A program made the position numbers and the translations under genes. Under the pieces are notes generated by a model. That model ran no database searches. It worked only from the letters and a program-made list of their open reading frames with translations, and was not told the origin of the DNA. 64,000 nt of DNA from Paraburkholderia bannensis (GTDB taxonomy: Bacteria > Pseudomonadota > Gammaproteobacteria > Burkholderiales > Burkholderiaceae), in NCBI RefSeq assembly GCF_014200455.1, contig NZ_JACHBW010000010.1, forward strand, positions 186,001 through 250,000, written 5' to 3'. Below are positions 50,875-59,950 of this stretch, piece by piece; the stretch's first letter is position 1; every line of letters starts with the position of its first letter.

Positions 50875-51450
50875 ATGATTTCACGCGATCTCACCTTTAT
50901 CGTCGGCGGCGCGCGCTCGGGCAAGAGCGCCTACGCCGAAAGCCTCGCGGCCGACAGCGGCCTGCCGGTCACCTACATCGCCACCGCCGCGGTGCCCACG
51001 GGCGCACATGCGGATGCCGAATTCAACGCGCGCATCGACCATCACCGCGCGCGGCGGCCCACGCACTGGGGCCTCGTCGAAGCGTCGCTCGATCTGGCGG
51101 GCGCGCTCGGCGCCGCCGCCGCGCCCGGCCGCTGCGTGCTGATCGACTGCCTCACGCTCTGGCTCGCCACGCTGCTGTGCCCACCCGATTCCGAAGATCC
51201 GCGCCCGGACTGGCGCGAGCGCATCGACGCGTTCGCGGCGGCCTGCCAGCGCACGCGCGGCACGGTGCTGGTGGTGAGCAACGAAATCGGCATGGGCGTC
51301 GTGCCGATGGGCGCAGCCACCCGCCTCTACGTGGACGAACTCGGCCGCCTGAACCAGCGCATCGCCGCCATCGCAGACCGCGCGACGCTGGTCGCGGCTG
51401 GACTGCCGCTTGTGCTGAAGTCGCCGGCACCGTCCAATCCGTCATGCTGA
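50875..51450 (+). CDS. cobU: Adenosylcobinamide kinase / guanylyltransferase
   Basis: 191 residues. P-loop FIVGGARSGKSAYAESLA, guanylylation His region in ARIDHHRARRPTHWGLVEA, and CLTLWLATLLC. VSNEIGMGVVPMG and the tail complete the CobU/CobP family. It phosphorylates adenosylcobinamide and adds GMP to give AdoCbi-GDP. Its stop overlaps the cbiB start (ATGCTGA, 7 bp), so translation is coupled. First gene of the plus-strand cob operon. Confidence 0.95.
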   Translation: MISRDLTFIVGGARSGKSAYAESLAADSGLPVTYIATAAVPTGAHADAEFNARIDHHRARRPTHWGLVEASLDLAGALGAAAAPGRCVLIDCLTLWLATLLCPPDSEDPRPDWRERIDAFAAACQRTRGTVLVVSNEIGMGVVPMGAATRLYVDELGRLNQRIAAIADRATLVAAGLPLVLKSPAPSNPSC

Positions 51451-52379
51451 GTCTACCCGTCACCGCCGCACTCGCCGTGGCCGGCGTTGCCGTCGACCGC
51501 TGGTTGGGCGAGCCGCGCCGCGCGCATCCGCTAGTCGCTTTCGGCACGCTCGCCGGGCGCATCGAAAAACGTCTGAATACGGGACGACGCGGCCGTCCGC
51601 TCGGCCTGCTGGCCTGGCTGCTCGCCGTCGCGCCGCCCGTGGCGATGGCCGCCTTCCTTTGCGCGGCGCTGCCCTGGCCGTTCGGCTGGGCGGTGCATGT
51701 CGCGCTGCTGTGGTTCGCGCTTGGCGCACGCAGCCTCGAGGAGCACATCGCGCCGATCGCCCAGGCGCTCGCCGAACGCGACCTCGCCACGGCGCGCGCG
51801 CTCACGGCGCGCATCGTTTCGCGCGACACCGCCAACGCCGACGCCACCGCGCTGTCGCGCGCGGCTTGCGAATCGGCGCTCGAAAACGGCAACGATGCGA
51901 TCTTCGGCGCGCTGTTTTGGTTCGTCATCGCGGGCGGACCGGGCGCGCTGGCGTTTCGCCTCGCCAACACGCTGGACGCGATGTGGGGCTACCGCACGCC
52001 GCGCTTCCTGCGCTTCGGCTGGGCGGCCGCGCGTATCGACGACGTGCTCAACTGGATTCCCGCGCGCCTCACGGCCACGAGCTACGCGCTGCTCGGCGAT
52101 ACGCGCGTGGCGCTGCGCTGCTGGCGCGAGCAGGCGCGCCGCTGGGAAAGCCCGAACGCCGGGCCGGTGATGGCCGCAGGCGCCGGCAGCCTGAACGTGC
52201 TGCTGGGCGGCGCGGCGGTGTATCACGGTGCGATCGAGCAACGCCCGCCATTGGGCGCGGGCTCGCCGCCGCGTGCGCAGGACGTGCAAGCCGCGCTGCG
52301 CCTGGTCGAACGTACAACCATCCTTTGGCTCGCCGCGCTGATCGCGCTGGCTTTCGTGAGCGTGGCGACCCATGTCTGA
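51444..52379 (+). CDS. cbiB: Adenosylcobinamide-phosphate synthase CbiB
   Basis: 311-residue inner-membrane protein with about five hydrophobic segments (LSLPVTAALAVAGVAVDRWLG, LGLLAWLLAVAPPVAMAAF). RRAHPLVAFG, SRDTANADATALSRAACESALEN, GTAHRF.. like AFRLANTLDAMWGYR and TATSYALLGDTR are family features. It condenses adenosylcobyric acid with aminopropanol phosphate to make the side chain. Start overlaps cobU; its stop overlaps the cobD start by 8 bp. Confidence 0.94.
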   Translation: MLSLPVTAALAVAGVAVDRWLGEPRRAHPLVAFGTLAGRIEKRLNTGRRGRPLGLLAWLLAVAPPVAMAAFLCAALPWPFGWAVHVALLWFALGARSLEEHIAPIAQALAERDLATARALTARIVSRDTANADATALSRAACESALENGNDAIFGALFWFVIAGGPGALAFRLANTLDAMWGYRTPRFLRFGWAAARIDDVLNWIPARLTATSYALLGDTRVALRCWREQARRWESPNAGPVMAAGAGSLNVLLGGAAVYHGAIEQRPPLGAGSPPRAQDVQAALRLVERTTILWLAALIALAFVSVATHV

Positions 52380-53394
52380 CACACCGCGCATGGTCGCGCA
52401 CGGCGGCAATCTGCATGAGGCCGCGCAGCGCTACGGCATCGGCTGGGAGACGTGGATCGATCTGTCGACCGGCATCAATCCGCACGGCTATCCGGTGCCG
52501 CCGGTGCCGGCTTCGGCATGGCGACGTCTGCCCGATGACGGCGATGGTTTTGCCGCCTGCGCCGCGCGTTATTACGGCGCGCCCGATGCCCAACACGTCT
52601 TGCCGGTCGCGGGAAGCCAGGCGGCGATCCGCGCGTTACCCGCGCTGCTGCCGCCCGGGGGCGTGGCCATCGCGCCGCTCACCTACGGCGAGTACGCGCC
52701 CGCTTTCGCACAAGCGGGGCACACGGTCGTGCCGCTCGACATCGGCGCTACAGCGTTGCCCGATGACGTCACGCACGCCGTCGTCGTCAATCCTAACAAT
52801 CCAACCGCCACGCTCGTCGCGCGCGACACGCTGCTGCGCTGGCTCGCGCAACTGGCGGCGCGCGGCGGCACGCTGATCGTCGATGAAGCGTTCGCCGATG
52901 CCTATGCTCAGGCGCGCGCCGAGTCGCTGGCCGATGCGGTCGATCGCGGCGGCCTCGTGGTGCTGCGCTCGCCGGGCAAGTTCTTCGGCCTCGCGGGCGC
53001 GCGCTGCGGCTTCGCGCTCGCGCAGCCCGGCTTGCTCGCCACCTTGCGCGCGCGTCTGGGCGCCTGGACGGTGAGCGGCCCAGCGCGCCACGCCGTCAGG
53101 CACGCGTTCGAAGACGCCGCCTGGCAAGCCGCAATGCGCGAGCGTCTGGCCGCCGAAGGCGCGCGCCTCGCCGCGCTGCTTTCGGCGCAAGGCTTCACGC
53201 CGCACGCCACGCCGCTTTACGCATGGATCGCCGACGCGCGCGCCGCGCACTTGCAGGACGCGCTCGCCGCACGCGCGGTATGGACGCGCCGCTTCGATTC
53301 GCCCGCCAGCCTGCGTTTCGGTCTGCCGGCTTGCGAAGCGCAATGGCAGCGCTTTGCCAGCGCGCTCGCGCAAGCGGTTCGGGTAATCGGCTGA
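52372..53394 (+). CDS. cobD: L-threonine-O-3-phosphate decarboxylase
   Basis: 340-residue PLP enzyme of the class II aminotransferase fold that supplies aminopropanol phosphate for CbiB. DLSTGINPHGYPVPPVP is the conserved N-terminus, VVNPNNPT gives the Asn, LIVDEAFAD the Asp, and RSPGKFFGLAGARCGF the PLP Lys. The order cbiB-cobD with 8-bp overlap supports cotranslation. Burkholderia annotations may call it cobC; here I follow the Salmonella name. Confidence 0.93.
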   Translation: MSDTPRMVAHGGNLHEAAQRYGIGWETWIDLSTGINPHGYPVPPVPASAWRRLPDDGDGFAACAARYYGAPDAQHVLPVAGSQAAIRALPALLPPGGVAIAPLTYGEYAPAFAQAGHTVVPLDIGATALPDDVTHAVVVNPNNPTATLVARDTLLRWLAQLAARGGTLIVDEAFADAYAQARAESLADAVDRGGLVVLRSPGKFFGLAGARCGFALAQPGLLATLRARLGAWTVSGPARHAVRHAFEDAAWQAAMRERLAAEGARLAALLSAQGFTPHATPLYAWIADARAAHLQDALAARAVWTRRFDSPASLRFGLPACEAQWQRFASALAQAVRVIG

Positions 53395-54305
53395 TGCGCG
53401 CGCTTTGCCGCCTCACGCTTGCCTGTCTCGCGCTTGCGCTCACCGCCGCGCTCACCATCGATATCGCCCACGCCGCGCCCGTGAGCGCCGTCGACGATAA
53501 CGGCGACACCGTCACGCTCATCGCGCCCGCGCAGCGCGTGGTGAGCCTCGCGCCGCACATCACCGAGCTGATCTACGCGGCGGGCGGTGGCACGAAGCTG
53601 GTGGGCGCGGTGAGCTACAGCGACTACCCGCCCGAAGCGAAAGCCGTGCCGCGCGTGGGCGACAACCGCGCGCTCGACCTCGAACGCATTGCCGCGCTCA
53701 AACCCGATCTGATCGTCGTCTGGCGACACGGCAACGCCCAGCAGCAACTCGACCGTCTGCGCGATCTGCATATTCCGTTGTTCTTCAGCGAACCGCATCG
53801 GCTGGACGACGTGGCGACCTCGCTCACGCGCCTGGGCGTGCTGCTCGGCACGGAGCCGACAGCGCTGGCGGCGGCAAGCGCTTACCGCCGCCAGATCGCG
53901 CAGTTGCGCGCGACCTACGCGCAGCGCGCGCCGGTAAGCGTGTTCTATGAAGTCTGGGATCAACCGCTCATGACGATCAACGGCGAATCGATGATTTCCG
54001 ATGCGATCGCGCTATGCGGCGGGCGCAACGTGTTCGCCGCGCTGCGCCCGCTGGTGCCGACGCTCTCGACCGAAGCCGTCATCGCCGCGAATCCCGATGC
54101 CATCGTGACCGCCTCGGCGGGCGCGACCGCACCGGACCGCCCCTTGCCAGCGCTGGAGCGCTGGCGCGCGTGGCCGCAGTTGAAGGCGGTCGCGCACAAC
54201 AAGCTCTACGCCATCGACGGCGATCTGCTTTCGCGCGCGGGGCCGCGCATCGCCCAGGGTGCGCAGAAGCTGTGCGAAGATTTGCAGCGTGCGCGCGCCA
54301 ATTGA
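53394..54305 (+). CDS. btuF: Cobalamin ABC transporter substrate-binding protein (BtuF-like)
   Basis: 303 residues with signal peptide MRALCRLTLACLALALTAAL...AHA. The mature protein has the Peripla_BP_2 pattern: RVVSLAPHITELIYAAGGGTKLVG, YSDYPPEAKAVPRVGDNRALDLERI, PDLIVVW. It should deliver corrinoid to the BtuCD importer encoded at 56878-58784 on the other strand. The start codon overlaps the cobD stop (TGATG). It is the last gene of the plus-strand unit. Confidence 0.9.
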   Translation: MRALCRLTLACLALALTAALTIDIAHAAPVSAVDDNGDTVTLIAPAQRVVSLAPHITELIYAAGGGTKLVGAVSYSDYPPEAKAVPRVGDNRALDLERIAALKPDLIVVWRHGNAQQQLDRLRDLHIPLFFSEPHRLDDVATSLTRLGVLLGTEPTALAAASAYRRQIAQLRATYAQRAPVSVFYEVWDQPLMTINGESMISDAIALCGGRNVFAALRPLVPTLSTEAVIAANPDAIVTASAGATAPDRPLPALERWRAWPQLKAVAHNKLYAIDGDLLSRAGPRIAQGAQKLCEDLQRARAN

Positions 54306-54336
54306 TCCGGCATCCGAATCAATCGGCACGCACGCG

Positions 54337-54936
54337 TCAGGCATTCCAGCGAGAAAGCAGCCATTCGCCGCTCGACGATTCGCGACGCAGCACCACGATC
54401 GCGGCCATTTCCAGCGGCCAGCGCACGCAACGTTCGAGCGATACGCCTAGCGCGCGTGCGGCGACCGTGCGGATTACGCCCGCATGCGCGACCGCCCATA
54501 TCGTTGCGCGCGCATCCGTTTGATCTGCACCCAGCGCCTCGAACCACGCCGTCACACGCGCATCGAATTGCGCAACGCTCTCGCCGCCGTGATCCCGCGC
54601 GTGCAGAAAGTTCGCGGCCCACGCATCGATCTGCGTGCACTCGATGCCATCCCAGCGCTGCATCTCCCACGTGCCGAAATCCATTTCCGCGAGACGCGCG
54701 TCTTCTTGCGGCACGAGCGCGCCGTGCGCGCGCGCCAGCACGCGCGCCACACTCGCGCAGCGCGTGAGCGGACTCGTTGCGATGCGCGCGGGCGCACGCA
54801 CGCCCAGCACCGCCAGCCGCGCGGCAATCGACGCCGCGCCCGCTTCGGCATCGGCGGCAAGCGCCACATCGGAGCGGCCATAGCAGATGCCGGCCTCGAC
54901 CGCCACGGCCGGATGTCGGATCAGGACGAGATCCAT
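54337..54936 (-). CDS. cobC: Histidine phosphatase, likely alpha-ribazole phosphatase
   Basis: 199 residues. VLIRHPAVAVEAGICYGRSDV is the phosphoglycerate-mutase-like histidine motif (RHP in place of RHG), with the second His in WAVAHAGVIRT and the acidic residue in LAEMDFGTWE. In this neighbourhood it should remove the 5'-phosphate of alpha-ribazole phosphate or adenosylcobalamin-5'-phosphate. It is convergent with btuF and overlaps cobS by 16 bp. Confidence 0.88.
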   Translation of the reverse strand: MDLVLIRHPAVAVEAGICYGRSDVALAADAEAGAASIAARLAVLGVRAPARIATSPLTRCASVARVLARAHGALVPQEDARLAEMDFGTWEMQRWDGIECTQIDAWAANFLHARDHGGESVAQFDARVTAWFEALGADQTDARATIWAVAHAGVIRTVAARALGVSLERCVRWPLEMAAIVVLRRESSSGEWLLSRWNA

Positions 54937-55676
54937 GCGAGTCCCATGAGGTAGATCGCGAGCTCGAAAATCTGCTGGGCAAAGCCCAGGCAATCACCCG
55001 TGTAGCCGCCGATGCGCCGCACGAAGTAACGCCCAAGCGCCAAGCGCAGCACGCCGAGCACGGCAAGCGTCGCGATGGCCGCACGCCAGTCCGGCCACGC
55101 GGGCCAGAACAGCCAAGGCAAACCGAACCCGGCCGCCAGCAGCAGCGCAGACGCGCTCAAGCGCTGCGCCACCGGCTTGGCCTTGCCCTCGGGACGCACG
55201 TATTCGAGCGACGCCAGATAGCTGATCGCCAACACACGGCTCGCCGCATGGCCCGCGATCATCAGCGTGGCCGCGCGTAGCGGCGGCAGCATGGCGAGCG
55301 TCTGCCACTTCAAGGCCAGCATCACGACCAGACCTATCGCCCCAAACGCGCCGATGCGCGAGTCGTGCATGATGCGCAGCACGTCCTCTTTCCGATACGC
55401 GCCGCCAAAGGCGTCGAGACAATCGGCGAGACCGTCTTCGTGGAAGGCGCCCGTCACCAGCAAGGTTGCCGCCATCGAAAGCAGCACGGCCACGCCGGCG
55501 GGAAACACGTGCAATGCGCCCAGATAGACGAGCGCCGCCAGCACGCCGACCAACACGCCAACGAGCGGAAAATAGCGCGCCGCCGCATTGAGCCACGGCG
55601 GCTCGAAGCCGACCCAGCGCGGCACCGGCACGCGCGTGAAATAGCCAAGTGCCGTGAAGAAGTAGCGCACTTCCAT
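54921..55676 (-). CDS. cobS: Adenosylcobinamide-GDP ribazoletransferase (cobalamin synthase)
   Basis: 251 residues from ATG 55676 (MEVRYFFTALGYFTRVPVP). A TTG at 55754, overlapping the cobT stop as TTGA, would give 26 more residues and is a real alternative; neither has a good ribosome site. Membrane enzyme with several helices. AFHEDGLADCLDAFGGAYRKEDVLRIMHDSRIGAFG is the metal-binding signature. It joins AdoCbi-GDP to alpha-ribazole, the last assembly step. Confidence 0.94.
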   Translation of the reverse strand: MEVRYFFTALGYFTRVPVPRWVGFEPPWLNAAARYFPLVGVLVGVLAALVYLGALHVFPAGVAVLLSMAATLLVTGAFHEDGLADCLDAFGGAYRKEDVLRIMHDSRIGAFGAIGLVVMLALKWQTLAMLPPLRAATLMIAGHAASRVLAISYLASLEYVRPEGKAKPVAQRLSASALLLAAGFGLPWLFWPAWPDWRAAIATLAVLGVLRLALGRYFVRRIGGYTGDCLGFAQQIFELAIYLMGLAWISS

Positions 55677-55750
55677 GAGCGGCTTGAATGCGCTCGCACG
55701 CGCTTCACGCGCGCCGCCTTGCACGCCTTTCGCGCTCTTATCCGGCTCGC

Positions 55751-56821
55751 TCAACGCCCACGCTCGCTGCGGTCGTCGACGCCTGCCGATTCGAAGCTCG
55801 CCATCTCGTTGAGGAAGGCCGTGGCCGCACGCAGCAACGGCACAGCGAGCGCCGCGCCCGTGCCTTCGCCCAGGCGCAGATCGAGCGTGAGGAGTTCGCG
55901 CGCGCCGAAATGATCGAGCATGCGCCGATGCCCCGCTTCGTTCGACGCGTGCGCGAACACGCAGTAATCGCGTACATGCGGCGAGAGCGCATCGGCCACC
56001 ACCAGCGCCGAGGTCGCGATAAAGCCGTCGACGAGAATCGCCATGCGCTGTCGCGCCGCTTCGAGATACGCGCCCGCCATCATGGCGATTTCGAAGCCGC
56101 CGAAGGTTGCGAGCACATCGATCGGATCGCGCGCATCGGCGTGGCGCGCGAGCGCCGCCGCCAGCACGTTGCGCTTTTTCGCGAGGCCCGCGTTGTCGAG
56201 ACCCGTGCCGCGCCCGACGCATTCGTCGATCGGCACGCCGCACAGACGGCTCATCAGGCATGCCGCCGCCGATGTATTCGCGATGCCCATTTCGCCAAAG
56301 CCGATCACATTGGTGCCGAGCGCCGCGTGATGACGCACGCGCGCCGCGCCCGCCGCGAGTGCCGCGATGGCCTGCTCGCGCGTCATCGCGGCTTCGTGTA
56401 CGAAGTTGCGCGTGCCTGGCGCAATGGGCAGCGAAACCAGCTTCGAGGTATCGACGCCCGGCAGCGGCGTCGCCACACCCGCATCGACGATTTCAAGCTC
56501 CAGGCCCGTCACGCCGCTGAACGCGTTGATCGCCGCGCCGCCCGCCAGGAAATTCGCCACCATCTGCGCGGTAACGGCCTGCGGATACGGGCTCACGCCT
56601 TCGTGCGCAATGCCGTGATCGCCGGCGAACACGATCATCGCGGGACGCACGACGCGCGGCTGCGTGCTGCGCTGGATCATGCCGAGCTGGCGCGCGAGGG
56701 TTTCGAGGCGGCCGAGACTGCCAGGCGGCTTGGTCCTGGTATCGATGAGATGCTGCAGCGTTTCGCGCAGCGAAGTATCCAGCGGCTCGACAGTGATCAG
56801 ATCGGAAAGCGTGATGGTCAT
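55751..56821 (-). CDS. cobT: Nicotinate-nucleotide:dimethylbenzimidazole phosphoribosyltransferase
   Basis: 356 residues. It activates the lower ligand base by making alpha-ribazole phosphate. RTKPPGSLGRLETLARQLGMIQ is the conserved opening. Repeats of FAGDHGIAHEGVSPYPQ and GEMGIANTSAAACL follow, and the C-terminal GEGTGAALAVPLL holds the catalytic Glu. It is followed by cobS and cobC, with btuD-btuC upstream, in one minus-strand run. The 56-bp gap to btuD is short enough for cotranscription. Confidence 0.95.
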   Translation of the reverse strand: MTITLSDLITVEPLDTSLRETLQHLIDTRTKPPGSLGRLETLARQLGMIQRSTQPRVVRPAMIVFAGDHGIAHEGVSPYPQAVTAQMVANFLAGGAAINAFSGVTGLELEIVDAGVATPLPGVDTSKLVSLPIAPGTRNFVHEAAMTREQAIAALAAGAARVRHHAALGTNVIGFGEMGIANTSAAACLMSRLCGVPIDECVGRGTGLDNAGLAKKRNVLAAALARHADARDPIDVLATFGGFEIAMMAGAYLEAARQRMAILVDGFIATSALVVADALSPHVRDYCVFAHASNEAGHRRMLDHFGARELLTLDLRLGEGTGAALAVPLLRAATAFLNEMASFESAGVDDRSERGR

Positions 56822-56877
56822 AGCGGTTCGGTTATATGGGATGCGATGCGATGTGTTCGGTTTCGTACGAACGCGAT

Positions 56878-57705
56878 TCAGCGATCGTACGTGTGTTCAA
56901 TGGGCGTAGCGGCCCCCAGCGCGGGCACCAGCGCCTCGTGCGGGCCGTCGCGTATCAGTGCGAGCGGATGGCCGAATGCTTCGCTTGCGCGCGCGGCAGT
57001 GAGTACGTCGCGCACCGGCCCGGCCCAGCAAGCGCCGCGTCCGTCGAGCAGCAAGGCATGCGTCGCGTAGCGGCGCGCGAGATTGAGATCATGGCAGGAC
57101 AGCACCACCGTGCGCGACTCGATCGATACCCATCGCTTCAACGCTTCGAGGCAGGCAATCTGGTGATGCAGGTCCAGATGCGCGAGCGGTTCGTCGAGCA
57201 GGAGCAGCGGTGCGTCCTGACACAGCGCCGCCGCAAGCGCCACGCGCTGGCGTTCGCCGCCCGAGAGCGATAACACGTCGCGCGCCGCGAACGATTCGAG
57301 GCCAAGCTGTGCGAGCGCGGCATGCGCGGCGGCGCGGTCCGCGTCGCTTTCCCACCCCCAGCCCCAGCCCGCGAGGTGCGGATAACGATTGAGCAGCACG
57401 ATGTCGAGCACGCTTGCGCTAAAGGCGTCGCGCACATCTTGCGGCATCAGTGCGCGACGTTGCGCGAGACGTGCGGGCTTCCAGTCGCGCAAGGCAAGGC
57501 CATCGATTTCGACATGCCCCGCAGCGGGAGAACGCAAGCCTGCAAGCGTGGCGATCAAGGTGGTCTTGCCCGCGCCATTCGCTCCGGCCACGCACCAGAT
57601 TTCGCCGGCGCCGAAGCACTGCGTGAGATTCTCGACGAGCGTGCGTGAGCCCACGCGCAACGCGAGCGCATGCGTGGCCAACATCGATGGCACGTGCGTG
57701 GTCAT
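56878..57705 (-). CDS. btuD: Cobalamin/Fe-siderophore-type ABC ATPase (BtuD-like)
   Basis: 275 residues from ATG 57705, which overlaps the btuC stop (ATGA). An internal Met8 is a possible alternative. Walker A is CVAGANGAGKTTLIAT, the signature LSGGERQRVALAAAL, Walker B LLLLDEPLAHLDLHH and the switch His in LSCHDLNLARRYATHALLL. It is an ATPase of the FecE/BtuD family. The cob genes on both sides make cobalamin the likely cargo. Confidence 0.9.
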   Translation of the reverse strand: MTTHVPSMLATHALALRVGSRTLVENLTQCFGAGEIWCVAGANGAGKTTLIATLAGLRSPAAGHVEIDGLALRDWKPARLAQRRALMPQDVRDAFSASVLDIVLLNRYPHLAGWGWGWESDADRAAAHAALAQLGLESFAARDVLSLSGGERQRVALAAALCQDAPLLLLDEPLAHLDLHHQIACLEALKRWVSIESRTVVLSCHDLNLARRYATHALLLDGRGACWAGPVRDVLTAARASEAFGHPLALIRDGPHEALVPALGAATPIEHTYDR

Positions 57706-58784
57706 GTCGGGCGCCTGCGTAGCAACATCCACAGGAACATCGGCACGCCCGCGAGCGCAGTCACGACGCCCACCGGCAGTTGCGTGGGCGCGGCCAGAGT
57801 ACGCGCCGCGAGATCGGCGGCCATCACGGCGAGGCCGCCCGCGAGCGCCGCCGCGGGCACGAGCATGCGCTGGTCGTTGCCGAACGCAAGCCGCAACACA
57901 TGCGGCACGACGAGCCCGACGAAACCAATGGTGCCACCCGTCGTCACTGCCGCGGCCGCCGCGAGCGACGCCGCCAGATAAACGCCCAGACGCAGGCGCA
58001 GCACCGGCACGCCGAGCGCCTGCGCGGCGGCGTCGCCGCGCAGCAGCACGTTCAGACGCGGCGCCGCGCTCACAGCGAAGATCAGCACCAGTGCCAGCGC
58101 GATCCACGCGGGCCATGCCCTGCCGATACCGTCGAGATCGCCCGTTAGCCAGAACAGCATGCTGCGCAGCCGCGCGTCGGGCGCAAGCGTGAGCAGCAGG
58201 GTGATGAGCGCGCCCCACCCCGCTGCCGTCACCGCACCGGTGAGCAACAGGCGCGGTGAGCTGTCCTGCGGTTCACCGCGCCAGAGTTCGCGGCGCGCGA
58301 GGCCCAGCACCAGCAGGATCGACACGAAGGCGCCCGCACAGGCGCTTGCCTGCACGGCCCACCATGCGAAGCCCGCGATCATCGCAACGAGGGCGAAAGC
58401 AGCGGCGCCACCCGAGACGCCCAGAACGTAGGGCTCCGCCAGCGGATTGCGCAGCAGCACCTGCAAGAGCGCGCCCGCCAGCGCCAGCAACGCGCCACAC
58501 GCAAAGCCGCCAAGCGCGCGCGGCAGACGCAGCGTTTGCACGATCTCGACCGCAAGTTCGCGCGGCCCTGCATCGGGCCAAAGCGCGTGCACTGCCTGAG
58601 TGAAGCTCACCGGCACGCTGCCGATTACGAGCGACGCGAAAAACACCGCGCAGGAAGCGAGCGCGAGCACGCACCAGATCGTCACGGCACGGCGCGCGTG
58701 CATCGCCGGGCGAGCGGCGCCAGGCGCGCGCGATGTCGGCGGCGCGTGGGCATGGCGCGGTTCGTCGGAGCTTACGGTTCGCAT
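57702..58784 (-). CDS. btuC: FecCD-family ABC permease (BtuC-like)
   Basis: 360-residue inner-membrane permease with about ten hydrophobic segments. The N-terminal 35 residues are a soluble Pro/Ala/Arg-rich start. RLPRALGGFACGALLALAGALLQVLLRNPLAEPYVLGVSGGAA is the FecCD core motif, and GTIGFVGLVVPHVLRLAFGNDQR the coupling loop to the ATPase. It is the first gene of the minus-strand cobalamin run and probably the promoter-proximal one. Confidence 0.92.
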   Translation of the reverse strand: MRTVSSDEPRHAHAPPTSRAPGAARPAMHARRAVTIWCVLALASCAVFFASLVIGSVPVSFTQAVHALWPDAGPRELAVEIVQTLRLPRALGGFACGALLALAGALLQVLLRNPLAEPYVLGVSGGAAAFALVAMIAGFAWWAVQASACAGAFVSILLVLGLARRELWRGEPQDSSPRLLLTGAVTAAGWGALITLLLTLAPDARLRSMLFWLTGDLDGIGRAWPAWIALALVLIFAVSAAPRLNVLLRGDAAAQALGVPVLRLRLGVYLAASLAAAAAVTTGGTIGFVGLVVPHVLRLAFGNDQRMLVPAAALAGGLAVMAADLAARTLAAPTQLPVGVVTALAGVPMFLWMLLRRRPT

Positions 58785-59221
58785 CGTGGGCGGTGGTCGA
58801 AATCCAGTCGGTATCGGCGAGTCTCAGAAGGTCTGCTTAGCAGGTTTCGCTATTGTCCGTTTTTTTGCCTGTTGAGATGAAATGGCCGTAAATCACGGGC
58901 GCAATGCAGCACGCGACATGCACGCAACATGCACGCAACAAGGCCGCGCCAGCCACGTCTTGTGCCCTCTTTCAGGCGGCCCTGGATGGCTCTCGTGTGT
59001 AGAAACGCCCGATCGCGCGCGTCAACAAAGCGTCATTATTGCGGCGCACATGCACTCGCGAGGGCTTCGCGTCCGTCCAATCGCATTGCCGCGGGTCTGC
59101 ATTTTGTGCCTGAAACTGCAAGATACGGGCAAGAAGTAGGGTTGTTACGTCTGGAAACGTCGCGGATGTCGGAATACGCGACAATCCGCGCTAGAATGCC
59201 TGTCTTTAGAGGACGCAGCAC
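58785..59221. other. 437-bp divergent spacer, btuC / zapB-like
   Basis: I searched both strands for a cobalamin riboswitch and found no convincing B12 box or conserved GCCACTG-type core. An 11-bp direct repeat CATGCACGCAA lies near 58918-58940. A -10-like TAGAAT (59192-59197) in the context GCGCTAGAATGC faces zapB-like; exactly the same 12-mer occurs before the 6S RNA. Confidence 0.4.
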
Positions 59222-59572
59222 ATGCTCAACGAACTCGAAACACTCTCACAAAACATCGGGCGGCTGATCGAGATCAATCAGCGCCATCATGAAGCACGCG
59301 TGGCGCTCGAAGAGCAACTCGCGCAATTGCGCGCGCAATGCGAAGCGACGCGCGTCGAACTCGAACAGGTGCGCGAAGAGCGCAACGCGCTGCAGGCCGA
59401 GCGCGATGGCCTGTCCGCCAAGATCGACGACGCGCAGGTCCGACTGAACGCGATCCTCGAAAAGCTGCCCCGCGCCCGCGCGGGTGCAGATCGCGAGAAC
59501 CAGCTCGATCTGCTCGCCCCATCGCAGGACGCCGCCGACGACAATGCCGCTCGCCACGGAGAAAATGCATGA
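59222..59572 (+). CDS. ZapB-like coiled-coil protein (TIGR02449/DUF904 type)
   Basis: 116 residues. Residues about 1-80 are one long coiled coil with heptads (LNELETLSQNIGRLIEINQRH, LEEQLAQLRAQCEATRVELEQ). The last 35 residues are a charged, disordered tail. This matches small coiled-coil partners encoded before zapA in betaproteobacteria; ZapB itself bridges ZapA to MatP and is shorter (about 80). The stop overlaps the zapA start (ATGA). Confidence 0.82.
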   Translation: MLNELETLSQNIGRLIEINQRHHEARVALEEQLAQLRAQCEATRVELEQVREERNALQAERDGLSAKIDDAQVRLNAILEKLPRARAGADRENQLDLLAPSQDAADDNAARHGENA

Positions 59573-59883
59573 CGAACAAACAGATCGAAGCGACGATTCT
59601 GGGCCAGACCTATCGCCTCGCCTGTTCGCCGGAAACCGAAGCCGCGTTGCTTGAAGCCGTCGCGCGCGTGGATGCGGAAATGTCGAAGATCCGCAATCAC
59701 AGCAACGTGCGTGGTCAGGACCGTATTGCAGTGATGGCCGCGCTTTCGCTGGCCTCGGAACTGCTGCGTTTGCAGACCAGCGTGCGACACGGCGAAGCAT
59801 TCCCAGCCGAAGAAATCCGTCGTACAATGCGCCAAATGAATGAACAGCTTGGCGCGGTGATCCAGCAGTACGGTGTGCAATAA
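59569..59883 (+). CDS. zapA: Cell-division protein ZapA
   Basis: 104 residues. MTNKQIEATILGQTYRLACSPETEAALLEAVARVDAEM is the beta-hairpin domain that binds FtsZ, followed by a C-terminal coiled coil (MRQMNEQLGAVIQQYG). ZapA crosslinks FtsZ filaments at the division ring. Translation is coupled to zapB-like. The 6S RNA locus follows directly, as in many proteobacteria. Confidence 0.93.
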   Translation: MTNKQIEATILGQTYRLACSPETEAALLEAVARVDAEMSKIRNHSNVRGQDRIAVMAALSLASELLRLQTSVRHGEAFPAEEIRRTMRQMNEQLGAVIQQYGVQ

Positions 59884-59944
59884 GCGCGGTGTTCGAAATA
59901 CAGTATTCGATACCTGGCGCTGTAAAAGCAGCCTCATCATGCGC

Positions 59945-59950
59945 TAGAAT
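59945..59950 (+). promoter_or_regulatory. Possible 6S RNA -10 hexamer
   Basis: TAGAAT in GCGCTAGAATGC, with a weak -35 TGTAAA (59921-59926) 18 bp upstream. It lies about 45 bp before the likely 6S RNA body, so the primary transcript may be longer than the mature RNA. Confidence 0.4.

Noticed and set aside
58785..59221. Cobalamin riboswitch before btuC
   Set aside because: I looked for a B12 box on both strands and saw none; a covariance search would be needed to be sure.
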